Below are positions 43,878-51,121 of a stretch of DNA of 64,000 bases, piece by piece. Under the pieces are notes generated by a model. The model saw only the letters and a program-made list of their open reading frames with translations. It was not told the DNA's origin and ran no database searches. The stretch is taken from NCBI RefSeq assembly GCF_020080045.1, contig NZ_CP083451.1, positions 2,839,001 to 2,903,000 of the forward strand, written 5' to 3'. A program made the translations under genes and the position numbers. The first letter of the stretch is position 1, and each line of letters begins with the position of its first letter. The DNA is from Comamonas odontotermitis (GTDB lineage: Bacteria; Pseudomonadota; Gammaproteobacteria; Burkholderiales; Burkholderiaceae_C).

Positions 43878-44438
43878 ATGACTGGCAACATGCCTTCCTC
43901 ACACGCCACCACTGCCCCCGATCAGCCTGCCCCAGCCCCCCTTTTACAGGCACCCACCCTCCGAAGGCGCATGGCATGCTGGCTGTACGAGGGCATGCTG
44001 ATGTTCGGCGTGGTCTTTATCTCGGGCTATCTCTACAGCACCCTGAGCCAGACCCGCAATGCGCTGGACAACCGGCATGGACTGCAATTGTTCCTTTTCA
44101 TCATCTTTGGCATCTACTTTGTGTGGTTTTGGTACAAAGGCCAGACCCTGGCGATGAAGACTTGGCACATCCGTGTGGTGGATGCCATGGGCCAGCCATT
44201 GAGCCAGCGCCGCGCGCTCGTGCGCTATGCCTGCAGCTGGCTGTGGTTTCTGCCACCACTGGTCGCTACCCTACCGTTCCACCTTCCGGTGACAGAGGTT
44301 TTGGTGCTGCTGACAGGCTGGATCGCCGTCTGGGCCCTGGCCAGCCGCCTGCACCCGCAAAAACAGTTCTGGCATGACGCACTGGCTGGTACACGCCTGA
44401 TCAGTAGCGAGCCCCCCGCGACGCGCAACAAGGCCTGA
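43878..44438 (+). CDS. RDD-family membrane protein
   Basis: 186 residues from ATG 43878 (ATG 43890 also possible). The RDD domain begins at about 30 (LRRRMACWLYEGMLMFGVVFISGYLYS) with further helices at about 70-90, 120-140 and 145-165. The typical GQTLAMKTWHIRVVDAMGQPLSQRRALVRY loop and a C-terminal QKQFWHDALAGTRLI are present. RDD proteins are membrane proteins without one fixed role. Last gene of the sigma factor operon, 10 bases after DUF3106. Confidence 0.9.
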   Translation: MTGNMPSSHATTAPDQPAPAPLLQAPTLRRRMACWLYEGMLMFGVVFISGYLYSTLSQTRNALDNRHGLQLFLFIIFGIYFVWFWYKGQTLAMKTWHIRVVDAMGQPLSQRRALVRYACSWLWFLPPLVATLPFHLPVTEVLVLLTGWIAVWALASRLHPQKQFWHDALAGTRLISSEPPATRNKA

Positions 44439-44674
44439 GCGGGCAGGATCAGCGCGCCTGGGCAGAAAACCATGTCCATCGCAAGACTGCCATGCGCCAT
44501 CAGCTCTGTTTTGCATAGCAAATACAAGCGTGCTGTGAACCCATTCCTGCATCGCTTCCCCGGCCTGCTGCAGTGCAATATGGTTATAGTGACGGCTTGC
44601 GCTGCCCCCTTGCCTGGGCCACACGCAGATAGCCTGCTCCCAGATCTCACCCCCGCTCACCATTGGCCCGCTCC

Positions 44675-45148
44675 ATGACCGAACCGCTTGCACCACGCCC
44701 CCGGCAAGAATCCGCTCCGACGCAACAGGCGCAGCAAGCGCACCAGGACCCGGCCTCAGAGGCCTTTCTGCAGATCAACCCCCACAAGGCGCGCAGCGGT
44801 TTCAGCCGGTTGAGGCATGCAGCCGGCTACTCGCTGCAGGGCCTGCGCGCTGGCTGGGGGGAAAAGGCCTTCCGCATGGAAGCCTTGCTGGCTCTGGTGC
44901 TGCTGCCTGCCGCCTGCTGGCTGGCAAGGGACTGGCGCGAATGGGCACTGCTGATCCTGCCCGTGTTTCTGGTGCTGATCACCGAATTGCTCAACAGCGC
45001 CATTGAAGCGGCCATTGACCGCTTTGGCCCCGAATGGCACCTGCTGTCCAAAAAGGCCAAGGACATGGGCAGTGCTGCCGTGTTTCTGGCCCTGGTATTG
45101 TGCGCCGCCGTATGGCTGGCGGCGCTGTATGAAAGATGGTTGAAATGA
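44675..45148 (+). CDS. dgkA: Diacylglycerol kinase (DgkA-like)
   Basis: 157 residues from ATG 44675, with an N-terminal tail of about 38 residues (Gln/Ala rich) absent from the 122-residue enteric enzyme. Three helices (about 68-85, 90-107 and 133-153) and the conserved catalytic stretch ITELLNSAIEAAIDRFGPEWHLLSKKAKDMGSAAVF are intact. It phosphorylates diacylglycerol in the inner membrane to recycle lipid. The stop overlaps the next gene (ATGA). Confidence 0.93.
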   Translation: MTEPLAPRPRQESAPTQQAQQAHQDPASEAFLQINPHKARSGFSRLRHAAGYSLQGLRAGWGEKAFRMEALLALVLLPAACWLARDWREWALLILPVFLVLITELLNSAIEAAIDRFGPEWHLLSKKAKDMGSAAVFLALVLCAAVWLAALYERWLK

Positions 45149-45744
45149 CGATGACTTCCCCTGCTTTTTCGATGTGTGTGTACTGCGGCTCGCGCCCAGG
45201 CAAGGATGAGGCCTTTGCTGCCACGGCAGAGGCCGTGGGCACCTGGATTGGCCGCCACGGAGGCCAACTGGTCTATGGCGGCGGCAAATCGGGGCTGATG
45301 GGCATGGTGGCGCGCGCCACCCGCGAGGCGGGCGGTCGGGTGGTCGGCGTCATTCCCAAGGCGCTGGTCGATCGCGAACTGGCCAACGAACTGTGCGACG
45401 AATTGCACGTGGTGACCACCATGCACGAGCGCAAGGCGATGATGGCAGAGCGCAGCAACGCCTTTGTCGCCATCCCCGGTGGCATCGGCACGTTTGAAGA
45501 GCTGTACGAGATCTGGACCTGGCGCCAGCTGGGCTACCACGACAAGCCCATCGGCATCCTCAACACCCAAGGCTATTACGACGGCATGCTGCAGTTTCTG
45601 CAGCAGTGCGTGGGCCAGGGCTTCATGGACGAGTGGCAGATGGGCCTGGTGCAAAGCGGAAACGACCACACCACACTGCTGGCCCGGCTGGTGGAAGAAG
45701 CCGGTCTCTCGCGCCAGAAGGATGCCCTGCGGGACGTGATCTGA
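45145..45744 (+). CDS. LOG-family (TIGR00730) cytokinin riboside phosphoribohydrolase-like
   Basis: 199 residues from ATG 45145, which overlaps the dgkA stop; ATGs at 45136 and 45151 are alternatives. Rossmann-like fold with CVYCGSRPG, LVYGGGKSGLMG and the catalytic/nucleotide motif PGGIGTFEELYEIWTW. Members hydrolyse nucleoside 5'-monophosphates at the N-glycosidic bond. Bacterial housekeeping copies probably act on AMP or damaged nucleotides; a cytokinin role is not implied by context here. Confidence 0.92.
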   Translation: MTMTSPAFSMCVYCGSRPGKDEAFAATAEAVGTWIGRHGGQLVYGGGKSGLMGMVARATREAGGRVVGVIPKALVDRELANELCDELHVVTTMHERKAMMAERSNAFVAIPGGIGTFEELYEIWTWRQLGYHDKPIGILNTQGYYDGMLQFLQQCVGQGFMDEWQMGLVQSGNDHTTLLARLVEEAGLSRQKDALRDVI

Positions 45745-45786
45745 ACGCGCAGCCTGCCAGGCCGTTTTCGGTACCGATCAAACGGC

Positions 45787-45896
45787 CATCAAAAATATGA
45801 GCACAGAGCGCAAGCCACCGTTTAACTGCAGATTACTTTTAATCTGAATACCAATACCCGACGGCGCATATCGCTTCCGTTTTGATAGCAAACAAG
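45787..45896 (+). repeat. 3'-end dispersed repeat, adjoining the IS3 element
   Basis: ggccatcaaaaatatgagc...gcgc at one end and gcgcatatcgcttccgttttgatagc at the other form a long imperfect inverted pair. The stretch follows the LOG gene stop, and the IS3 element is inserted at or in its right edge (after aacaag). Confidence 0.45.
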
Positions 45897-45922
45897 TGAC
45901 TCGTCCTGTCATAGGTTGACAC

Positions 45923-46759
45923 CTATTCGCGACTAATCTCCAGCCCAAGCTGGTTGGCGAGAGACGCCCGATGTACTGCATCGGGCGTTTTGTATTTTAG
46001 GGACAGGTGCGGCCGGCGCTCGTTGTACAGCCGTACCGATTCGCCCACCATGGTGCGGGCCTGCGAGAGATCGGCAGGTCGTTGCAACAAGTATTCCATC
46101 TTGAGGATTCCATTGACCCGCTCAGCCAGAGCGTTTTGGTAGCAATCGTAGCCATCGGTCATGGAGCAGGTGATGCGGTGGCGTGCATGGATGCGCTGGT
46201 ATTGAGCCGAGCAGTACTGAACACCTCTATCAGAGTGGTGTACGAGCGGCTGATCTGTTCGCCGCTGACGCAGTGCCATCTTCAACGCTTGGCTGACCTG
46301 CTTGGTCTCCAGACTATCGTGCACGTGCCAGCCCACGATCTTGCGCGAGTAGGCATCGGTCACCAGGCTCAGATAGGCAGTCTTCTCCTTGGTGGGTAGA
46401 TACGTGATGTCAGCGACCCATAGCTGCTCACAACCACTTGCCACTGTTTTGGTCGGGCCCTCCTTGAGTAGATTGGGGTGCCTGCGGTAGTGATGATGGC
46501 TATTGGTGGTCTTGTGGTACGCATGCCGTGGCAGCACCAGCATGCGTGCTTGGCGCAGGACAACGAACAGTGCATCGCGCCCGATCTGGATTCCCGCCTG
46601 TTCAAGCGGCGGCTTGAGCAAGTGCAGCAGTTTGCGCGTGCCAATGCGTGGCTGATGGCGCCTCTCTTCACTGGCCAACTCCACCACCGCCTTGTCCCGC
46701 TCGCTGCGTGCACGCTGGCAGACCAGGCGCTTGTAGTGCGCTTGGCGGCTGATTCCCAT
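45923..46759 (-). CDS. IS3-family transposase OrfB (catalytic part)
   Basis: 278 residues counted from ATG 46759, but the frame is open further upstream (ACGQVLTQKLVKGLSVTRACRYMG) to the slip site at 46825-46831. In nature it is therefore probably made mainly as the OrfAB fusion. Integrase core DDE: Asp in VADITYLP, Asp in HHSDRGVQY, Glu in NALAERVNGILK. HTH_21-type N-terminal region (SRQAHYKRL). C-terminus YNERRPHLSLKYKTPDAVHR is typical. Confidence 0.95.
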   Translation of the reverse strand: MGISRQAHYKRLVCQRARSERDKAVVELASEERRHQPRIGTRKLLHLLKPPLEQAGIQIGRDALFVVLRQARMLVLPRHAYHKTTNSHHHYRRHPNLLKEGPTKTVASGCEQLWVADITYLPTKEKTAYLSLVTDAYSRKIVGWHVHDSLETKQVSQALKMALRQRRTDQPLVHHSDRGVQYCSAQYQRIHARHRITCSMTDGYDCYQNALAERVNGILKMEYLLQRPADLSQARTMVGESVRLYNERRPHLSLKYKTPDAVHRASLANQLGLEISRE

Positions 46760-46782
46760 GTAGCGGCAAGCCCTCGTGACGC

Positions 46783-47181
46783 TTAACCCTTTGACGAGCT
46801 TTTGCGTGAGGACTTGCCCGCAGGCTTTTTTGTGACTTGGACTCCGTAGTCGCGCTTGAGCACGTTCACTACCGCTTCAAAGAAGGCCGCTTTCTCGCGG
46901 GCTTCTTTCAGCTGCACTTCCAGCTCCTTGATGCGCTGCTCTGGAGTCAGCAGCTTGGGCGATTCAGGCATCTTCTGTAATCCTTTGCCCCTTGATGATG
47001 CAGCTTTCCAGTCCTGCCGTCCGTGCTTGCGAAGCCACACCAGTACAGTTGAGGCGCCCTGGATTCCGTACCGCTCATGGGCCTGCCGGTAGGTCAGCTC
47101 ACCTCTTTCTACTTGATCGACTACTGCGAGTTTAAAAGCCAGCGTGTAGTCCCGTTGCGTTCTCTTAACCCACTGTTCCAT
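46783..47181 (-). CDS. IS3-family transposase OrfA
   Basis: 132 residues. A helix-turn-helix (about 10-60: YTLAFKLAVVDQVERGELTYRQAHERYGIQGASTVLVWLRKHG) binds the IS ends, and a leucine-zipper-like coil (about 78-110: LTPEQRIKELEVQLKEAREKAAFFEAVVNVL) allows multimers. The frame runs past the A6G slip site to a Lys/Ser-rich tail. ATG start just inside the right terminal repeat. Confidence 0.94.
   Translation of the reverse strand: MEQWVKRTQRDYTLAFKLAVVDQVERGELTYRQAHERYGIQGASTVLVWLRKHGRQDWKAASSRGKGLQKMPESPKLLTPEQRIKELEVQLKEAREKAAFFEAVVNVLKRDYGVQVTKKPAGKSSRKSSSKG
46825..46831 (-). promoter_or_regulatory. Programmed -1 frameshift site (A AAA AAG) of the IS3 element
   Basis: Minus-strand AAAAAAG falls as A-AAA-AAG in the orfA frame (codons of VTKK). 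A -1 slip joins orfA to the open orfB frame, giving ...KKACGQVLTQKLVKG. This is the classic IS3-family slippery heptamer. Confidence 0.85.
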
Positions 47182-47244
47182 TTGACTTTCCTTTCTGTTC
47201 TTCAGAAAGGTGTCAACCCAATTCAGGACGGGTCAAAGTGACAA

Positions 47245-47280
47245 AAAAAGGCGACTGCTCTTACCAGCAGTCGCCTTTTT
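47245..47280. terminator. Terminator of the MHS transporter gene
   Basis: aaaaaggcgactgct / agcagtcgccttttt stem with a cttacc loop just outside the IS element; symmetrical T runs. It serves the minus-strand transporter gene and would also stop plus-strand readthrough. Confidence 0.92.
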
Positions 47281-47314
47281 GCTTCCGGGTCGCGCCCGGA
47301 CGCGTACCAAGGTG

Positions 47315-48610
47315 TCAGTCGTTGTCTGCCACGGTCTTGGCAAAGGCGATGCCGATCAGCGAAATCACCGCCGTGCCAACGATGTACCAGGCCACGGGCA
47401 CCCACGAGCCGTCATAAGTCTTGAGCAGCCAGGTGGCCAACAGCGGAGCCGTGCCGCCCGCCAGGGCTGCGCCGATCTGGTAGCCCAAAGTGATGCCGGT
47501 GTAGCGCACGCGGGTCGAGAAAATCTCCGAGAACAGGGTTCCCAGCACGGCCGTGATCGGCGCCCACACGAGGCCCAGGCCGATGACGGTGGCAATTACC
47601 AGGGTCGCGGTGGTGCGCTGCTCCAGCAGCATGAAGTACGGGAAGGTGAATACCGCCATGATGACCGTGCCCGCCACAAACATGCGCTTGCGGCCCACCG
47701 TGTCGGAGATGCGACCCATGATCGGGATCATCAGGGTCGTCACCAGGGTGGCCAGCGTCACGGCATTGAGCACCGAGATACGGTCAAAGCCCAGGCTGCT
47801 GGTGGCATAGCTGACGATGAAGGTCGAGAAGATGTAGAACGGCGCCGTTTCGACGAACTTGATCGCCACCGCCACCAGCACGGCGCGCCAGTGGTAGCGC
47901 AGGGTTTCCACGAGCGGCATCTTGGCCACATTGCCGCTGGCCTTGGCCTGCTTGAAGGCGGGCGTCTCGTCAATGCCCTTGCGAATCCACAGACCCAGGA
48001 ACACCAGCACCGCGCTCAGCAGGAAAGGCACGCGCCAGCCCCAGGCGAGGAACTGCTCATCCGGCAAGGTGCTCATCACCGTGATGGCCAGGGTTGCGAG
48101 CAGCATGCCGATGGTCACACCCATCTGCGGCACGCTGCCGAACAGGCCCTTGCGGTTTTGCGGCGCGTATTCGTAGGCCAGCAGCAAGGCACCGCCCCAC
48201 TCTCCGCCGATGCCCAGGCCCTGGATCAGGCGCAGCACGATCAGCAGGATGGGCGCCCAGATGCCAATCTGGTCATAGCCGGGCAGCAGGCCGATGAGCA
48301 CCGTGGCACCACCCATCAGCGACAGGGTGATTACCAGGGTCTTCTTGCGCCCGATGCGATCACCGATGTGCGAGAAGATGAAGCCGCCCAGCGGACGGAT
48401 GAAGAAGGTCAGCGAAAACGTCAGGTACGACAGCATCAGCCCGACGACCGGGTCGCTGGTGGGAAAAAACACCTTGCTGAACACCAGTGCAGCCGTGGTG
48501 GCATACAGGAAGTAGTCGAACCACTCGATGGAGCTGCCCATGAGGCTGGCCATCAGTACGCGCTTGTTCGTGGCCGCGCTCGCCGCGGGCATGGTTGGGG
48601 TTGGGCTCAT
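47315..48610 (-). CDS. MHS-type major facilitator transporter
   Basis: 431 residues from ATG 48610, with twelve predicted helices. It belongs to the metabolite:H+ symporter group (ShiA/ProP/KgtP-like): N-terminal ASLMGSSIEWFDYFLYATTAALVF, the loop motif GDRIGRKKTLVITLSLMG, and RLIQGLGIGGEWGGALLLAYEYAP. Substrate cannot be told; relatives carry shikimate, alpha-ketoglutarate, proline/betaine or aromatic acids. It ends toward the IS and may be co-transcribed with the ornithine cyclodeaminase-family gene upstream (117 bases apart). Confidence 0.92.
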   Translation of the reverse strand: MSPTPTMPAASAATNKRVLMASLMGSSIEWFDYFLYATTAALVFSKVFFPTSDPVVGLMLSYLTFSLTFFIRPLGGFIFSHIGDRIGRKKTLVITLSLMGGATVLIGLLPGYDQIGIWAPILLIVLRLIQGLGIGGEWGGALLLAYEYAPQNRKGLFGSVPQMGVTIGMLLATLAITVMSTLPDEQFLAWGWRVPFLLSAVLVFLGLWIRKGIDETPAFKQAKASGNVAKMPLVETLRYHWRAVLVAVAIKFVETAPFYIFSTFIVSYATSSLGFDRISVLNAVTLATLVTTLMIPIMGRISDTVGRKRMFVAGTVIMAVFTFPYFMLLEQRTTATLVIATVIGLGLVWAPITAVLGTLFSEIFSTRVRYTGITLGYQIGAALAGGTAPLLATWLLKTYDGSWVPVAWYIVGTAVISLIGIAFAKTVADND

Positions 48611-48727
48611 GAAAAGAGAGGGGGATGAGGTTGTAGAAAACAGCCCAAGCCGCCCGCGCAACACCTTGGAGGGCGGCTGCACGGGCAGAAAGGATGTCAG
48701 AAAGTCATGAAACGATGGTGGGCGTAA

Positions 48728-49675
48728 TCAGGCAGTTGCCATGAACGCGTCATAGGCGAGCGATGCCGCGGCCACATCTTCGAGCGCCGTGCCCACAGCC
48801 TTGTAGACCGTGATTTCTTCTGCGCTGCTGCGGCCAGCGTGCTTGCCTCGGCACAGGTCTTCCAGGGTAGCGGCCAGGCGCGCCGCCTCCCAGGCACCGC
48901 TGGCAATCGGCTCCAGAATATCGCCCGATTTCATCAGCGCTTCGCTGGTATCGACAAACACCGTGCCGCGCGCAAAGCAGGCATCGTCACTCTCGCGCAT
49001 GGCAGGCGTAAAGCCGCCGATCAGATCCAGGTGCGTGCCCGGCTGCAGCCACTCGCCGCGAATCAGGGGCGCCGTGGACAAGGTGGCGCAGCTGATGATG
49101 TCCGCCGCGCGTGCCGCCTGCTCCAGATCAGTCGCCACACTGGCATCCACCCCCTGCCCCTGCAGGCGCTCCACCATGGCTTGCGCCGCCTCCGGGCGAA
49201 TATCCCACACCTGCACGCGGGTGATGTCACGCACGCAGCGGTAGGCGCCGGGCAGCAGGCTGGCGACGCGGCCTGCGCCCACCACCAGCAGCCTGCGCGC
49301 ATCGGGGCGGCTGAGCCAGCGCGCCGCCAATGCCGATGCAGCCACCGTGCGGCGCGAGGTGATCGTGTCGCCGTCCAACACCGCCAGCGGCACGCCGGTG
49401 GTCGCGTCGTACAGGATGAACACCGAATGCAGCCCCGGCAGGCCCTTGGCCTGGTTGCCCGGGAAGATGGAAACGGTCTTGATGCCGATGCGCTTGCCAC
49501 TCTGCCATGCAGGCATCAGCAGCACGATGCCATCTTCAGCAGGCGTGCTGCCCGCAATCTTGTGGTTGTGGCGCAGCGGCACTTCGCAGCCTTCGATGAA
49601 CATCTGCTCCAGGCTGTCGATCAAGGGCCCAAAAGGCAGGTGCTGTACGGTGGTGGTCTGGTCAAGTATCTGCAT
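48728..49675 (-). CDS. Ornithine cyclodeaminase / mu-crystallin family protein
   Basis: 315 residues. The NAD-binding core has RRLLVVGAGRVASLLPGAYRCVRDITRVQVWD (about 127-158), preceded by the substrate-side GIKTVSIFPGN (Lys near 66) and LAVLDGDTITSRRTVAASALAARWLS (about 97-122). The family includes ornithine cyclodeaminase, ketimine and pyrroline-2-carboxylate reductases. The strict ornithine motif is not evident, so a reductase of cyclic imino acids is equally likely. Divergent from an XRE-cupin regulator that probably controls it. Confidence 0.88.
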   Translation of the reverse strand: MQILDQTTTVQHLPFGPLIDSLEQMFIEGCEVPLRHNHKIAGSTPAEDGIVLLMPAWQSGKRIGIKTVSIFPGNQAKGLPGLHSVFILYDATTGVPLAVLDGDTITSRRTVAASALAARWLSRPDARRLLVVGAGRVASLLPGAYRCVRDITRVQVWDIRPEAAQAMVERLQGQGVDASVATDLEQAARAADIISCATLSTAPLIRGEWLQPGTHLDLIGGFTPAMRESDDACFARGTVFVDTSEALMKSGDILEPIASGAWEAARLAATLEDLCRGKHAGRSSAEEITVYKAVGTALEDVAAASLAYDAFMATA

Positions 49676-49713
49676 GCGGGTACGGGTGTTTCAAAAATCT
49701 ACTAAAGAGGAAT

Positions 49714-49733
49714 AAATTTCGTATAGGAAATTT
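49714..49733. promoter_or_regulatory. Palindromic operator between ocd-like gene and XRE-cupin regulator
   Basis: A perfect inverted repeat AAATTTC-GTATAG-GAAATTT sits in the only AT-rich patch of the divergent gap, about 40 bases from the start of the cyclodeaminase-family gene. XRE regulators bind such palindromes, so it is the likely site of autoregulation and of control of the enzyme/transporter pair. Confidence 0.6.
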
Positions 49734-49881
49734 TATGTAGAATTGTTCACGGGTTTTCCCGAGCGGCACCGGTTTTTTCCTAGGGTTTACCCCTGTGAAC
49801 GGAAAGATAGATGACCTGCGCCTGCGCTCCAAAGGCGCGTGCCGGGCCCTACACTTGCTGGCGCCCAGAAGAACACGAGAC

Positions 49882-50511
49882 ATGCCCCATTCCACGACCG
49901 CCACCCCTGCCCCACCCCAAGGCAGTGCCAATGCCGACGCCACCACCGATGTGCTGGCCCACAAGCTGCGCCTGCTGCGGCGCAATGCGGGGCTGACCTT
50001 GCAGCAGCTCAGCCAGCGCTGCGGCATCTCGGCCTCGGCGCTGTCGAAGGTGGAGCACGGCCAGCTCTCGCCCACCTACGAAAAGATCGCGGCACTGGCG
50101 CGGGGACTGGAGGTCGATGTGGGCGAGCTGTTCAGCCCTGTGCAACAGCCTGCGCTGCGGGCGCGCCGCAGTGTGACGCGCGCGGGCGACGGCCTCGCGC
50201 ACCGCACGCCGCAGTATGCATACGAATTGCTGCATGCCGATCTGGCGGACAAGCGCTTCATTCCCCTGCTCACCACTATCAAGGCGCGAGAGCGCACGGA
50301 GTTCCCACAACTGCTGAGCCACGACGGGGAGGAGATGGTCTACGTGCTGCAAGGCAAGGTGGTGATCCATACCGACTGCTATGCGCCACTGGAGCTGGCG
50401 GCCGGTGACTCCTGCTACTTCGACAGCGCCATGGGCCATGCCTGCATCTCCGGCGGCGACAAGGACGCGCAGGTGCTGTGGATCTGCTCTCACATCACCA
50501 TCAAACCATAG
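49882..50511 (+). CDS. XRE-family regulator with cupin domain
   Basis: 209 residues from ATG 49882; an upstream GTG at 49795 would add 29 unlikely residues. The helix-turn-helix is at about 25-78 (LRLLRRNAGLTLQQLSQRCGISASALSKVEHGQLSPTYEKIAALARGLEV). The cupin (about 125-200) has a sensor pocket with EEMVYVLQGKVVIHTD and LELAAGDSCYFDSAMGHACIS. Such proteins sense small metabolites (amino acids, polyamines). The target is probably the divergent cyclodeaminase-family gene and MHS transporter. Confidence 0.92.
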   Translation: MPHSTTATPAPPQGSANADATTDVLAHKLRLLRRNAGLTLQQLSQRCGISASALSKVEHGQLSPTYEKIAALARGLEVDVGELFSPVQQPALRARRSVTRAGDGLAHRTPQYAYELLHADLADKRFIPLLTTIKARERTEFPQLLSHDGEEMVYVLQGKVVIHTDCYAPLELAAGDSCYFDSAMGHACISGGDKDAQVLWICSHITIKP

Positions 50512-50605
50512 CTACAGGCGCCCGGCCCGCGCCATTTTCAGATAAAGACTGATCTGAAGAGCGCACGAAGTAAGCGCTAAGCACTTCTATTTTCATAGCA
50601 TCCGC
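50508..50605. repeat. 3'-end dispersed repeat between XRE gene and glnB
   Basis: It starts within the XRE stop region (catagctacaggcgcc) and ends ttctattttcatagcatcc, with internal arms cagataaagactgatctg and gcgcacgaagtaagcgc. Inverted ends atagc / gctat are shared with other copies. Confidence 0.45.
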
Positions 50606-50609
50606 CAAT

Positions 50610-50637
50610 AAAAAAGCGCCTTGCAAGCAAGGCGCCT
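50610..50637 (-). terminator. Terminator of glnB
   Basis: On the minus strand GGCGCCTTGC-TT-GCAAGGCGC is followed by TTTTTTA. It lies about 45 bases after the glnB stop. Confidence 0.9.
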
Positions 50638-50679
50638 TTCACTTCACGGTGCAGCCAAAGGGTCAGTTGCGCATGCGCA

Positions 50680-51021
<342 letters not shown>

Positions 51022-51121
51022 TCACTCCTCGGATCGGCCAAACATACACCGCGTGTCACGGCCACACGGCAACTGCAGCTATTGTGCGTCAAGAACTCCG
51101 CGCCCACATGGGCGGGCAGAT

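Larger units (their letters stand above)
45897..47235 (-). mobile_element. Complete IS3-family insertion sequence (1339 bp)
   Basis: Ends read TGACTCGTCCTG... on the left and, on the opposite strand, TGACCCGTCCTG... on the right; the imperfect terminal repeats continue to GGGTTGACACCT (about 28 bases). The flanks carry a 3-base direct repeat AAG (45894-45896 and 47236-47238), the target duplication expected for IS3. It holds two overlapping frames, orfA and orfB, with an A6G slip site. Both frames are open and the catalytic triad is intact, so it looks functional. It landed between two genes and breaks no coding sequence. Confidence 0.93.
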
